The position numbers and the translations under genes are program-made. Of a stretch of DNA of 64,000 bases, positions 19,085-29,737 are shown piece after piece (positions within the stretch are counted from its first letter, which is position 1; each line of letters opens with the position of its first letter). The notes below the pieces were generated by a model that saw nothing but the letters and a program-made list of their open reading frames with translations, did no database searches and was not told where the DNA came from. Source of the stretch: an uncultured Alphaproteobacteria bacterium (GTDB lineage Bacteria; Pseudomonadota; Alphaproteobacteria; HIMB59; GCA-002718135); the NCBI GenBank assembly GCA_902577425.1, contig CACGZD010000005.1, positions 28,935 through 92,934 of the forward strand, given 5' to 3'.

Positions 19085-20266
19085 ATGAAAAAATTACTTC
19101 TTGCAGCTATAATTAGCTTGTCGACTATTTCGACTGCTGCTGTAGCTGAAATTAAAGTGGGAATTATTCTTGGGTTCACAGGACCTATTGAATCTTTAAC
19201 TCCTGCTATGAGAGATGGTGCAAGATTAGCGTTTCTTGAAGCATCTAACTCAGGAAATTTACTAGATGGCGAAACATTCACTATTTTAGAAGGTGATTCA
19301 ACATGTGTTGATTCTGCTGCTGCTACTGCTGCTGCAGAAGGTCTTGTTGCTGATGGTGTTGCTGCAATTATGGGAGCTGATTGTTCTGGTGTTACTGGTG
19401 CAATCAATGCTAATGTTGCAGTACCTAATGGAGTACTAATGGTATCTCCTTCTGCAACTTCACCAGGTCTAAGCAAAATTGCTGATAGTGGAACTTTTTG
19501 GAGAACAGCTCCTTCAGATGCAATGGGTGGTAAAGTACTTGCTAACCTTGCACTTAGCAGAGGAGTTAATAGTATTGCTATAACTTATACAAACAATGAC
19601 TATGGAAAAGGTCTTGCAGATGTTTTTGAAGCTGCATTTAAATCAGGTGGTGGAGAAGTAACCGCAGTTGCTTCACATGAAGATGGAAAAGCTGATTACT
19701 CTTCTGAAGTTGGTGTATTAGCATCAGCTGGTGGAGACGCTCTACTTGTTATTGGTTATTTAGACCAAGGTGGTAAAGGAATGATTGAAGCTTCTCTTGA
19801 TTCTGGAGCATTTGATTTATTTGTTTTATCTGATGGAATGATTGGTCAATCTATTGTTGATGCTATAGGTAGTGACTTAGAGGGATCTTTTGGTTCAATG
19901 CCAGGAGCAATTTCTAAAGGTTCAGCAAAATTTGGTGAACTAGCTGCTGCTAATGGTATGGACGGAAGTGCACCTTATGTTGGGGAGTCTTATGATGCTG
20001 CTGCAATTATTGCACTTGCAATTCAACGTGGTGGATCTGCTGATAGAAAATCAATCCTTTCAAACATTTCCCAAGTTTCTAATGCGCCTGGAATTAAAAT
20101 TCAACCAGGTCAATTATCATATGGGTTACAAATGTTAGCTGAAGGAAACGAAATTAATTATGAAGGTGCAACAGATGTAGAATTTAATGCATTTGGTGAT
20201 GCTGCTGGTGCTTTTAAAGAACTAGAAGTAAGCGGTGGTACCTTTGTAACTGTTGGTCCTTTATAA
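19085..20266 (+). CDS. Branched-chain amino acid/amide-type (Liv) ABC transporter substrate-binding protein
   Basis: Signal peptide; GIILGFTGPIESLTPAMRDGARLA; periplasmic binding protein type 1 fold pattern; strong SD (ggagg). Confidence 0.88.
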   Translation: MKKLLLAAIISLSTISTAAVAEIKVGIILGFTGPIESLTPAMRDGARLAFLEASNSGNLLDGETFTILEGDSTCVDSAAATAAAEGLVADGVAAIMGADCSGVTGAINANVAVPNGVLMVSPSATSPGLSKIADSGTFWRTAPSDAMGGKVLANLALSRGVNSIAITYTNNDYGKGLADVFEAAFKSGGGEVTAVASHEDGKADYSSEVGVLASAGGDALLVIGYLDQGGKGMIEASLDSGAFDLFVLSDGMIGQSIVDAIGSDLEGSFGSMPGAISKGSAKFGELAAANGMDGSAPYVGESYDAAAIIALAIQRGGSADRKSILSNISQVSNAPGIKIQPGQLSYGLQMLAEGNEINYEGATDVEFNAFGDAAGAFKELEVSGGTFVTVGPL

Positions 20267-20291
20267 GACTAATAAGAATATATATTTTCTT

Positions 20292-20318
20292 AAAACCCCA
20301 GTTTATCTGGGGTTTTTT
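20292..20318 (+). terminator. Rho-independent terminator
   Basis: AAAACCCCAG-TTTAT-CTGGGGTTTTTTT hairpin plus T-run. Confidence 0.9.
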
Positions 20319-20363
20319 TATTTTCAATTACTCTTCTTGTTACTGGTGTTAGAATAATTTTAT

Positions 20364-21677
20364 ATGTCCTCTAAATCATCCATTAAAAATCTTTTATATT
20401 TATCGATACCAATTTTTTTTGCAAATCTTGCCTTACCTTTAGTTGCTATTGTTGACACAGGATTGATGGGAAATCAAGATGATGCAAGCTATCTCACTGC
20501 AACAAGTATTGCTTCCAGTTTGTTTTCTATGATTTTCTTAAGTTTTGGATTTTTGCGAATGGGAACAGTAGGAATGGTGGCTCAGGCCTATGGATCAAAA
20601 CAATATAATGAAATAATAGATTTAGTTTTTAGAAATATTACTTTTATAATTGTTATATCATTACTTTTAGTTTGCTTTAAGCATTTCATTTTTAATTTGG
20701 GTTTACAAATCTTTGATTTGTCAAATAACACAGAAAAATATTTTGGTGATTATTTTTATATAAGAATCTATTCATCTTTCGGTGAATTAACTATTTTTGT
20801 TATAACAGGATTATTTATTGGCCTGCAAAAAACAAAAACCTCAAGTTTAATGATTGGCTTCTTTTCTATTACAAATATAATTTTTAGTCTATTTTTTGTC
20901 TTATATTTAAAGTTGAATGTAACAGGTGTTGCCTTAGGTACATTAGTCTCTTCAACCCTAACTTCTTTTATATTTTTAATTTATACTTTCTTTGAATTAA
21001 AAAAATTAATAATTGTAAATTTTGATATCAAAAAAATTTTTAATATTAAAAAAATTCAAAATATATTTAATATTAATTTCAATATTTTTATCAGATCAGT
21101 TCTTCTAACTTTCTCTTTCTTATTTTTTACCTATTTAGGAAATACAATTAGTGAAGATGTTGTTGCTGCTAATACTATTTTAATTAATCTTATTTTTTTA
21201 TCTGCCTTTATTCTTGATGCTTATGCCTTTTCTACAGAAGGTATTGTTGGCTATTCAATTGGATCAAAAAATATTACATTACTAAGAAATGTTATTAAGA
21301 ATTCTTTTATGTTAAGTGTTTTTACAAGTTTATTAATTTCCCTATTATATTTTTCTAGTAAGAACTATTTTATTTCTTTGATGACTGATCTGCCTAATAT
21401 TGAAATAATTAGTTTATCTTACTCCTATTGGGTTGTTATTATTCCTTTAATTTCTTCATTTTGTTATCAATTTGATGGAATTTTTGTAGGTGCATCTCAA
21501 ACAAAAGAATTAAGAAATGCCATGATTATTTCTGTATGTATCTATATTATGAGTGCCGTATATCTAATCAGTAATTTTGGTAATTTAGGATTATGGATAT
21601 CATTCAGTATCTTCTTTATCGCAAGAGCATTAACCCTATTTGCCTATGTTGGGAGAATTTACAAAAAAATAGAATAA
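20364..21677 (+). CDS. MATE family efflux transporter
   Basis: NLALPLVAIVDTGLMG N-terminus, 12-TM pattern. Confidence 0.88.
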   Translation: MSSKSSIKNLLYLSIPIFFANLALPLVAIVDTGLMGNQDDASYLTATSIASSLFSMIFLSFGFLRMGTVGMVAQAYGSKQYNEIIDLVFRNITFIIVISLLLVCFKHFIFNLGLQIFDLSNNTEKYFGDYFYIRIYSSFGELTIFVITGLFIGLQKTKTSSLMIGFFSITNIIFSLFFVLYLKLNVTGVALGTLVSSTLTSFIFLIYTFFELKKLIIVNFDIKKIFNIKKIQNIFNINFNIFIRSVLLTFSFLFFTYLGNTISEDVVAANTILINLIFLSAFILDAYAFSTEGIVGYSIGSKNITLLRNVIKNSFMLSVFTSLLISLLYFSSKNYFISLMTDLPNIEIISLSYSYWVVIIPLISSFCYQFDGIFVGASQTKELRNAMIISVCIYIMSAVYLISNFGNLGLWISFSIFFIARALTLFAYVGRIYKKIE

Positions 21678-21761
21678 ATATTATGATTTTTAAGTCGCGC
21701 ATTATTAATAAGTAAATTAACTCATTGACAAATCAAATCTGAATTGTTTTAAAACATAAAA

Positions 21762-22100
21762 ATGAAAATATTAGTATTTGTGATCTTTTTGCTGACATCT
21801 TTTTGCAAATTTGCATTTTCAGATGAGCATTCAGATGAACAACAAATTATTGAAATGGGCGATATAGAATATGGACAATATTTAGGCGCTGAATGTGCAT
21901 CATGTCATCAACAGACAGGAGCAAGTGAAGGAATTCCTGCAATTAATGGTATGGATGCAGAGGTGTTCGTTGCTTTAATGCTTGCTTACCGATCAAAAGA
22001 GATGGAGAATCCAGTTATGCAAATGATCGCTGGGAGACTTGATGATGAACAAATTGGCTCATTAGCGCTATATTTTAGTCAATTAGAACCTCCAAAATGA
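21762..22100 (+). CDS. Class I c-type cytochrome, FccA-like
   Basis: Signal peptide; CASCH haem motif; distal Met; adjacent to FccB-like flavoprotein. Confidence 0.8.
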   Translation: MKILVFVIFLLTSFCKFAFSDEHSDEQQIIEMGDIEYGQYLGAECASCHQQTGASEGIPAINGMDAEVFVALMLAYRSKEMENPVMQMIAGRLDDEQIGSLALYFSQLEPPK

Positions 22101-22168
22101 CCATATTTTCATTTACTTAAGGCTAAAAGCTGATAACATCTTCTCATTTTATTAATGGGGAGGACAAA

Positions 22169-23437
22169 ATGTCAAAAATTTCAAGACGTCTTTTTAATTC
22201 AGGTCTTGCCGCTGCCTCAGTTGGAACACTTGCATTTCCATCTATTTCGCTTGGTGCTGTACCAAGAGTTGTAGTTATTGGAGGTGGAGCAGGTGGTGCA
22301 ACCGCTGCAAGATATATTGCTAAAGATTCTGGTGGAGCAGTTGATGTTACACTAGTTGAGGCATCAAAGCGATATTACACATGCTTTTTTTCTAATATTT
22401 ATCTAGGTGGATTTCGAAATTATGGTTCAATAGGGCATAATTACTATGGTCTATCTGTAAACCAAGGTGTTAATGTTGTTCATGAGTGGGCCGTATCAGT
22501 TGATCCAGCTAATAGAATTGTCACGTTAGGTTCTGGAAATACACTTTATTATGATAAACTTGTAGTTTCACCAGGAATTGATCTTAAATATGATTCTATC
22601 AATGGATACTCTGCTGCAGTACAAGATAAAATGCCTCATGCATGGAAGTCTGGTACTCAGGTACAATTATTGAGAAATCAGGTTATGAATATGAAAAAAG
22701 GTGGAACTTTTGTAATGGTTCCTCCACCTAATCCATATAGATGTCCTCCTGGACCATATGAAAGAGTGTCTATGATCGCTCATCAATTTAAACAATCTAA
22801 TCCAACAGCAAAAATTGTTATTTTAGATCCTAAACCTAAATTTTCGAAACAAGGTTTATTTGAGGCAGGATGGCAAAAACATTATCCAGGAATGATTGAG
22901 TGGATTAGCTCAGAAGATCATGGTGGAATTAAAAATGTAAATGCTACTAAAATGGAGTTTGTAACAGATTTAGATACATTTAAAGCTGACGCTGCATGTG
23001 TTGTTCCAGCTCAAAAAGCTGGTGCTATTGCAATGGCAGCAGGTGTTAACGATGGTGACTGGTGTCCTATTCAACCTGCATCTATGCAATCTAAAGCAGA
23101 TGAAAACATTTATGTTTTAGGTGATGCGTCTATGGCTAAATCAATGCCTAAGTCTGGTTTTTCAGCCAACAGCCAAGCTAAAGTAGCAGCTAATCATATC
23201 AGAGGTGCTTTGACAGGAAGTAAAGTATTTGATGCTCGTTATTCAAATACCTGCTGGTCACTAATTGCACCTGATGATGATGTTAAAGTTGGTGCTAGTT
23301 ATGTTGCTGGCGCAGAACTTATTGATGTTGAAAGTAAATTTATTTCACAAGCTGATGACAGTAGTGAAACAAGAGCAGCGAATTATCAAGAATCTATAGA
23401 TTGGTACAATGGTATAACTGCTGATATGTTTTCTTAA
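22169..23437 (+). CDS. fccB: Flavocytochrome c sulfide dehydrogenase, flavoprotein subunit (FccB/SoxF-like)
   Basis: Tat-like leader, PRVVVIGGGAGGATAARYI FAD motif, YYTCFFSNIYLGG, YVLGDASMAKSMPKSGFSANSQAK. Confidence 0.88.
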   Translation: MSKISRRLFNSGLAAASVGTLAFPSISLGAVPRVVVIGGGAGGATAARYIAKDSGGAVDVTLVEASKRYYTCFFSNIYLGGFRNYGSIGHNYYGLSVNQGVNVVHEWAVSVDPANRIVTLGSGNTLYYDKLVVSPGIDLKYDSINGYSAAVQDKMPHAWKSGTQVQLLRNQVMNMKKGGTFVMVPPPNPYRCPPGPYERVSMIAHQFKQSNPTAKIVILDPKPKFSKQGLFEAGWQKHYPGMIEWISSEDHGGIKNVNATKMEFVTDLDTFKADAACVVPAQKAGAIAMAAGVNDGDWCPIQPASMQSKADENIYVLGDASMAKSMPKSGFSANSQAKVAANHIRGALTGSKVFDARYSNTCWSLIAPDDDVKVGASYVAGAELIDVESKFISQADDSSETRAANYQESIDWYNGITADMFS

Positions 23438-23463
23438 AACTACTTAATTAATAGAAACAAATT

Positions 23464-23487
23464 AAGGCGGCTTTTAGCCGCCTTTTT
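23464..23487 (+). terminator. Terminator between convergent fccB-like and soxB genes, potentially bidirectional
   Basis: AAGGCGGCT-TTT-AGCCGCCTT followed by TTT and flanked by A/T. Confidence 0.88.
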
Positions 23488-25171
23488 AAATTCCCTTAAT
23501 TGTTACTGGATTGTTATGTTTTGGTTTAATAATTTTTTCACCAGATATATAATCTTCTAATAGTTTATAAATAGGAGGTCCTTTAACATCAGGATTTATT
23601 GATCCCCAACCTCCAATAGAATATTTTTTTTGTGATTCAATTTTTTCACCATTAGATAATTTTAAATCACTTATTCTTTTTCCCATTGTTTCCTTTGGCT
23701 GGCAAGTATATGTCATTCCTCCAACTCTAACCATATCACCACCTTGCTGGAAAAAAGGGTCAGGATTAAAAATATTATCACATACGTCTTCTAAAAGATT
23801 TTTTATATTCTCACCATTCATTTCAGTTCTATATACTTCTGGATAATTCATTGAAGTTTGTGAAAAAATATCGTCAATAGTTATCTTTTGCCCCGGTAAT
23901 AAAGTTGTTCCCCATCTAAAACCTGGGCTTAATGAAATTTCTGTATCCCTTTCCTGAATAATTGCGTCACAAATCACACTATCCCAAGGTCCACCAAAAT
24001 TTCCTCTTCTGTAAAGTAAAGTTTCAGCTTCCCCAACCACACGGTTACATTCTTTTTCATATGGTTCTCTAATTTTATCAATCAATCTTGTCATTTCTGG
24101 ATCAGGTTGAATTACATCTGAAAAAATAGGTATTAAATTTGATGAGAAATCAACAACTTTGCCATTATCAACTTTTAGGTCAATCCTACCTAAATATTTG
24201 CCATGAGACCCAGATGAAAGAAGCAAAGTATTTTTAATTTTAATTGCTCTTGGAATTGCATCATGAGTATGTCCGGTTAATATAACATCAACATTATCTA
24301 GAATAGACGCTAATTTCTGATCTACATCGAACCCGTTATGCGATAATAAAACCACTACTTCAGCACCATTCTTTTTTGCTTTACTTATATTTTTTTGAAT
24401 GGTTTCTGGTCTTATTCCAAAAGACCAACCATCAACTAAGTACCTTGGGTTAGCAATAGGCGTATATGGGAAGTGTTGTCCAATCACTGCAACTTTAACA
24501 CCCCCTTTTTCAAAATAAGAAGTGCTTTCAAAGACAGGTTCTTCCCATTCAGTATCAAAAACATTCCCACCCAGAAATGGAAAATCTATTTTATCAATTA
24601 ATTCACTAAGACGTTCTTTGCCAAGCGTAAACTCCCAATGCCCTACCATAGCATCTGGTTTTAAGAGGTTCATTGCTTCTAACATATCCTCACCTTGAGT
24701 TTTTAGAGAAGTGTATGAACCTTGCCATGTGTCACCACCATCTAATAAAAGTACTTTGTCCTCTCCTCTTTCAGCCCTGATATTTTTAATCAAGGTTGCT
24801 GTTCTATCTAACCCTCCTAACTTGCCGTACTCTCTGGCTAATGGTACGTAATCCAACATAGTATGTGCGTAAGCAAGTGGTGTGTTGGGTTCAATGCCAA
24901 AATAATCTAAAAAAACTTTTCCAACAAGATGAGGCGGAATACCCTCGAATTTTCCAATACCAAAATTTTCTGATGGCGGCCTAAAAAAAACAGGTTTAAG
25001 TTGGCCATGTATATCAGTTATATGCAACAAAGTAATTTGACCTTTTGAGTCAAATTTTAAAAGATCATTTTCAGAAATTTCTTGTTTAGCAGCAACAGCA
25101 CTCCAACTTTTACCACCAATTAACATTGCTGTAATTGAAGCTAATTGGAGAAACTCTCGTCTTGATTGCAT
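23486..25171 (-). CDS. soxB: Thiosulfohydrolase SoxB
   Basis: Tat signal SRREFLQLAS; ITLLHITDIHGQLKPVFFRPPSENFG; DGGDTWQGSYTS; GHTHDAIP; 5'-nucleotidase-like. Confidence 0.95.
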   Translation of the reverse strand: MQSRREFLQLASITAMLIGGKSWSAVAAKQEISENDLLKFDSKGQITLLHITDIHGQLKPVFFRPPSENFGIGKFEGIPPHLVGKVFLDYFGIEPNTPLAYAHTMLDYVPLAREYGKLGGLDRTATLIKNIRAERGEDKVLLLDGGDTWQGSYTSLKTQGEDMLEAMNLLKPDAMVGHWEFTLGKERLSELIDKIDFPFLGGNVFDTEWEEPVFESTSYFEKGGVKVAVIGQHFPYTPIANPRYLVDGWSFGIRPETIQKNISKAKKNGAEVVVLLSHNGFDVDQKLASILDNVDVILTGHTHDAIPRAIKIKNTLLLSSGSHGKYLGRIDLKVDNGKVVDFSSNLIPIFSDVIQPDPEMTRLIDKIREPYEKECNRVVGEAETLLYRRGNFGGPWDSVICDAIIQERDTEISLSPGFRWGTTLLPGQKITIDDIFSQTSMNYPEVYRTEMNGENIKNLLEDVCDNIFNPDPFFQQGGDMVRVGGMTYTCQPKETMGKRISDLKLSNGEKIESQKKYSIGGWGSINPDVKGPPIYKLLEDYISGEKIIKPKHNNPVTIKGI

Positions 25172-25197
25172 TATGTTGCTCTAAAAAATTGCCTTTA

Positions 25198-25854
25198 TTA
25201 ATTATCGTCTTCTGGAGTTACATCAATATCTCTAGCTTTTCCAATAATTTTTGTAGATACTTGACAATTAATCATACAAGGGTTCCCTTGTGTATTCTTG
25301 ATGTCTGGTCTTGGATCAGGCAATAAAAAACCATCTTTATTTGGCATCTCTATTTCACCAATATTTTTATCTGATAAAACAAAATCTTCTTCGATTATGT
25401 CACTCATATATAAGAGATAGGCTACAATTTCATAAGTTTCATCATAAGATAGAGATTGTGCATCACCATATGGCATTGCTCTGTAAATATAATCATATAT
25501 TGTAGATGCATAGGGCCAGTAACTTCCAGTTGTTTTCTCTGGATCATGTGAAGCTAAACTGCCTTCACCTCCAACGAGTGGGGGCCACCTATCTGCTCCT
25601 TCACCAAAATCACCATGGCATCCTGCACATCCTTCAGTGTATATTTCTTCTCCAAGTAAAGCAGTTCCGCTTCCAATTGGTGCGCCTAATCCATCAGGCC
25701 TGACATCAATATCCCATCCTGCAACTTCTTCTTTAGTTGCAATCTGCCCTAAATTGAATTTTCTTTCACTAGCAAAAGTTGTATTTACTAAAAATATTAT
25801 TAATGAAAAGCTTAGTATGAATCTAACCAAGCCTGACATTATCAACCTTTCCAT
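25198..25854 (-). CDS. soxD: SoxD-like c-type cytochrome subunit of sulfane dehydrogenase
   Basis: CAGCH motif, GEGADRWPPLVGG, YIYRAMPYGDAQSLS, NPCMINC; adjacent to soxC. Confidence 0.85.
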   Translation of the reverse strand: MERLIMSGLVRFILSFSLIIFLVNTTFASERKFNLGQIATKEEVAGWDIDVRPDGLGAPIGSGTALLGEEIYTEGCAGCHGDFGEGADRWPPLVGGEGSLASHDPEKTTGSYWPYASTIYDYIYRAMPYGDAQSLSYDETYEIVAYLLYMSDIIEEDFVLSDKNIGEIEMPNKDGFLLPDPRPDIKNTQGNPCMINCQVSTKIIGKARDIDVTPEDDN

Positions 25855-27112
25855 TTTTAGAAACTAGCCAAGTTGCTATTGAATTATTATGATAAATTGA
25901 ATTTACACCTCTGATTTTTTGAAGTTCACCAATAGTTGGTTGGACATAATTTGTCTCATCAATTGCTCTTGATTGTAATAATAATTCCTCACCATTCCAT
26001 TCAAATGGTAAGGTAAATCTAGTTAATGATTTACTTAAAACGGGCGAATGAAGTTGGGCAGTTTTCCAATTCTTGCCACCATCAATAGAAACATCTACAC
26101 GTTTAATTTTACCTCTACCTGACCAAGCAAGACCTCTTAATTGATGTACCCCTTTTGAAAGTATTGGTTTTTCAGGACTTGGAGAAGTTATGACAGACTT
26201 AGCATCCATAACCCATGTAAACATTCTAGCTTTTCCATTTGTTAATAAATCTGTATATTTAGAGGTTTCTTCTCTAGTTAAGTAAGGTTTGTCACCAAAC
26301 TCTAGTCTTCTAATCCATTTGACCCACATGTTACCTTCCCAACCAGGAACTACAAGGCGTGCTGGATAACCTTGCTCAGGTCTTAATGCTTCTCCATTCA
26401 TTGCCCATGCAATGATACAATCATCTAAAATTTTTTCTATGGGAATAGAGCGTGTCATTCCTGACGAATCACTTCCTTCAGCTAAAACCCACTTGGCTTT
26501 TTCTTTTAAGCCTGTCTCTAAAAGAAGGTCTGATAATTTAACACCTGTATACTGAACATTATGAACCATTCCAAATGTGTATTGGCAGCCATTTAATTGA
26601 GATCCCTTCCATTCCATACCGCCATTTGCAGCACACTCAAGAAAATAAAATTTATTTGTTTGTGGAAAGCGTTTTAAGTCATCAAGAGTAAATATCATTT
26701 CTCGATCTACCAAACCATTGATCATCAATCTAAAGTCTTGTGGATTAATAATCGCAACACCTCCATGATGTCTTTCAAAGCATAGGCCATTAGGAGTTAC
26801 AAATCCTTCAAGATCTTGTAATGGAGTAAAATTGACTGAAGATTCAGCACTTGCTGTAAGCCACTCAACATTTCTTCTGATGACATGTCCTTCAAATTCT
26901 GAAGGCATACCGTAAGGATTTACATCAACTCCATCACCAAGGTATTGTGTCCACTCCGGAAGGTTAGGTGGTAAGTTTTCAGGATTTGCCTCTTGTGACA
27001 AAAGGTTTTTTGAAGCCAATGAAATCGCTCCAATACTTGAAGCACCAATTAATAACTTTCTGCGATTAATTTTATTAGAGTTAGACACTTCATTTTTTTT
27101 ATTTTTTCTCAT
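25823..27112 (-). CDS. soxC: SoxC sulfane (sulfite) dehydrogenase molybdopterin subunit
   Basis: Twin-arginine signal INRRKLLIG; FLECAANGG, CQYTFGMVHNVQYTGVKLSDLL, GYPARLVVPGWEGNMWVKWIRRLE. Confidence 0.92.
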   Translation of the reverse strand: MRKNKKNEVSNSNKINRRKLLIGASSIGAISLASKNLLSQEANPENLPPNLPEWTQYLGDGVDVNPYGMPSEFEGHVIRRNVEWLTASAESSVNFTPLQDLEGFVTPNGLCFERHHGGVAIINPQDFRLMINGLVDREMIFTLDDLKRFPQTNKFYFLECAANGGMEWKGSQLNGCQYTFGMVHNVQYTGVKLSDLLLETGLKEKAKWVLAEGSDSSGMTRSIPIEKILDDCIIAWAMNGEALRPEQGYPARLVVPGWEGNMWVKWIRRLEFGDKPYLTREETSKYTDLLTNGKARMFTWVMDAKSVITSPSPEKPILSKGVHQLRGLAWSGRGKIKRVDVSIDGGKNWKTAQLHSPVLSKSLTRFTLPFEWNGEELLLQSRAIDETNYVQPTIGELQKIRGVNSIYHNNSIATWLVSKNGKVDNVRLG

Positions 27113-27114
27113 TA

Positions 27115-27441
27115 TTAAGAAACAGTCATTTCTTTTGAAATATAATATTTTTCCCCATTATCGTCTATCCATTCAAAATCAAATTTACCACTTTCTTTAA
27201 CTTTATATTGAAAAACAATAAATGGATTAGTTGATATAGACGGCTCAAGATCCATCTGGAAAACTTCTTTTCCATTGAATTTAGCACTAAAAGAATTAAT
27301 TATCTGTCTTGGTATTATTTGACCATTATTATCTTTCATTCTACCACTATGCATGGGGTGTCTAATCAATGTTTTAATTTCGATAATCTCATCAATAGAG
27401 ACTTCCTTAGGTACTTTTACTCTTGGTTTAATTGAAGACAT
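27115..27441 (-). CDS. soxZ: Sulfur-oxidation carrier subunit SoxZ
   Basis: RVKVPKEVSIDEIIEIKTLIRHPMHSG; between soxC and soxY. Confidence 0.92.
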   Translation of the reverse strand: MSSIKPRVKVPKEVSIDEIIEIKTLIRHPMHSGRMKDNNGQIIPRQIINSFSAKFNGKEVFQMDLEPSISTNPFIVFQYKVKESGKFDFEWIDDNGEKYYISKEMTVS

Positions 27442-27455
27442 AATTACTCCTTATA

Positions 27456-27920
27456 TTATCCACCACATCCACCGATTGTGACTTTTACTTTTGCATTGGT
27501 CATAAGAAATTGACCATTATTATTTTCAGCTAATAAATAAACATTTTGTGTTTTTGATAATCGTATTCTTGTTGCTGCAGAACATGATCCCATTTCTGGT
27601 GTGAAAGAGAATTTCGCAACATTTGGTGAAGGGTTTCCATCTGCTAAAATATAAACAGTTTTAATATGATCAGACTCAGTCATAGGGCTGTCTATTTCAA
27701 AAGTAACTTTTACCTGATTACCATTTTCTGCAATTTCTGGTAAGTCAAAATAAATGTCACTTTCAGTTGCTCCCAATCCCTTTGTAATTTCATTTATTCT
27801 ATCTAAAGCTTGGCTAGATTGAGCAAATGATATTGAAGGAAAAATTGCTGTTCCTGTAAAACCAGCAATAAGTAGCAAAGCATTTCTTCTTGAAATTTTT
27901 CTTAATTTTTTTAACTTCAT
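27456..27920 (-). CDS. soxY: Sulfur carrier SoxY
   Basis: Tat signal ISRRNALLL; C-terminal GGCGG carrier motif. Confidence 0.95.
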   Translation of the reverse strand: MKLKKLRKISRRNALLLIAGFTGTAIFPSISFAQSSQALDRINEITKGLGATESDIYFDLPEIAENGNQVKVTFEIDSPMTESDHIKTVYILADGNPSPNVAKFSFTPEMGSCSAATRIRLSKTQNVYLLAENNNGQFLMTNAKVKVTIGGCGG

Positions 27921-27998
27921 TTATACTCTCCTCGTCATAAAGATCGCAAATATACAATATATTATTTAATAATGAATTTATTCAAATCAATCAAATAC

Positions 27999-28361
27999 TT
28001 AATCAAAACCAAGAATTTCATCCACTTGCCACCAAAACATTTCTGCACTTGAATATCCTATAATTCGTCCAATTTCTTCTTTTTCCTTAAAAAAAACAAA
28101 TGTTGGTGTAATTTTTGTTTCATAATTTTCTGAGTCATTGCTTATTGAGTATTTATCAAGCTCAATTCTTTCCAAAGGGAAGCTTTTGGCAATATCAGTT
28201 TTAGGGTAAATTTCACCAATTTCTTTTTCCCAAATTTGACAGTAAACACAATAATCAGCTGTTATCATCAGAAGTTTATTATCAGCAAAAGATGATTTTA
28301 CAGGAAATAAAAAAATAACTATTAAAATCAATACTAGATTTCTTTTTTTTGATTTGAACAT
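27999..28361 (-). CDS. Periplasmic thioredoxin-fold protein, SoxS/SoxW-like
   Basis: Signal peptide; CVYC redox motif; ITPTFVFF cis-Pro; adjacent to soxYZ. Confidence 0.78.
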   Translation of the reverse strand: MFKSKKRNLVLILIVIFLFPVKSSFADNKLLMITADYCVYCQIWEKEIGEIYPKTDIAKSFPLERIELDKYSISNDSENYETKITPTFVFFKEKEEIGRIIGYSSAEMFWWQVDEILGFD

Positions 28362-28363
28362 GT

Positions 28364-29737
28364 TTATGAATATCTTATTTTTTCAGGTAAGATTCCTTTA
28401 GGTCTAAACCTCATTATTAATAGTAATATTGAACCCATAATTAAATATCTAAAATAAGGAATGCTGTCTAATAAATGTAATTTAAATTTATTATCTGGAG
28501 CTAATCCTGATGTAAGATTTTCAATGATAAATTGTGAAGCTGGAGCAGCTTCAATCCAAACAAACCAAATAATAAAGCCCCCTAATATTCCGCCTAAGTT
28601 ATTTCCTGTACCTCCCACTATAACCATAATCCATATTAAAAAAGTATATCGTAAAGGTTGAAAACTTGCAGGTGTAAATAAGCCATCTAAAGTAATTAAC
28701 ATTGCACCTGAAATTCCTACAACTGCTGAACCAATAACAAATATATGAAGATGTCTCTTAACAATATCTTTACCCATGGCATTTGCAGAAACTTCATTAT
28801 CTCTTATTGCACGCATCATTCTACCCCAAGGAGATATTTGGGCTTTATTAGCTAAATATAAAATAATTAGTAAAACGATAGAAAATAAACCTGCATAACA
28901 TAATTTTACAAATATACCTGATGCATCAATAACTAAATTGGTTAAATATAACTGTCTATCACTAGAATCAGTAATTCTCTCTAAAGATGTTTTATTAAAA
29001 AAACTTACAAAAGAGATAAACCAATCAGTTTGCTGTAAATTAATCTCATAGGGGACAGGTCTTTTTAATCCAATAACATTTTTAACACCTCGTGATAGCC
29101 AGTCTTCATGTTTTAATACAGCTATAATTATTTCAGAAATACCGAGAGTAGCTATTGCTAGATAATCTGAACGCAAACCAAGAGTTATTTTTCCAATAAT
29201 AAAAGCAACTCCAGCTGCAAAAAGTCCACCAACTACCCAAGAAAAAATTATGGGTAATCCTAAACCGCCTAAAAAACCACTTATTGCAGGATTAACTGCT
29301 TCAATTGCATGAACAGAAGGGCGATAAAAAATATTTATAATTATAATGCCTACAATGATTATAAAAGCAATTAACCAATATTTTTTTTTATTATTTTTAA
29401 ATCTCTTGTTGATGAATATTATTAAAAAAACTGTTGCGATTAAAAGAATAAGACTTGTAATCATGCCTCTTCCTCCAACTCTCCAGGCTTCTCCAACAGG
29501 GGAATAGGAAACTAATACAGCGGCTAGTCCTCCTAGAGCTGTAAAGCCCATAATTCCTACATTAAAAATCCCTGCATAACCCCATTGCATATTTATTCCC
29601 ATACTCATGATTGCTGAGATAATGCACATATTTAATATCGATAGACTTAAAGACCATGACTGAAAAATACCTACAAACAAAAATAACAAAGCCATTATTG
29701 CAATTGATATAGTTTCAGTACTTTTATTTTTAATCAT
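28364..29737 (-). CDS. livM: Branched-chain amino acid/amide ABC transporter permease LivM-type
   Basis: LivM-like TM protein; GTGNNLGGILGGFIIW, SDYLAIATLGISEI. Confidence 0.85.
   Translation of the reverse strand: MIKNKSTETISIAIMALLFLFVGIFQSWSLSLSILNMCIISAIMSMGINMQWGYAGIFNVGIMGFTALGGLAAVLVSYSPVGEAWRVGGRGMITSLILLIATVFLIIFINKRFKNNKKKYWLIAFIIIVGIIIINIFYRPSVHAIEAVNPAISGFLGGLGLPIIFSWVVGGLFAAGVAFIIGKITLGLRSDYLAIATLGISEIIIAVLKHEDWLSRGVKNVIGLKRPVPYEINLQQTDWFISFVSFFNKTSLERITDSSDRQLYLTNLVIDASGIFVKLCYAGLFSIVLLIILYLANKAQISPWGRMMRAIRDNEVSANAMGKDIVKRHLHIFVIGSAVVGISGAMLITLDGLFTPASFQPLRYTFLIWIMVIVGGTGNNLGGILGGFIIWFVWIEAAPASQFIIENLTSGLAPDNKFKLHLLDSIPYFRYLIMGSILLLIMRFRPKGILPEKIRYS

Noticed and set aside
19054-19476. 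140-aa minus-strand ORF
   Set aside because: Antisense to the Liv-type SBP; Ala/Ser/Pro-rich composition is a by-product of the SBP codon pattern.
25311-25867. Several plus-strand ORFs opposite soxD
   Set aside because: Antisense frames without motifs; soxD is strongly supported.
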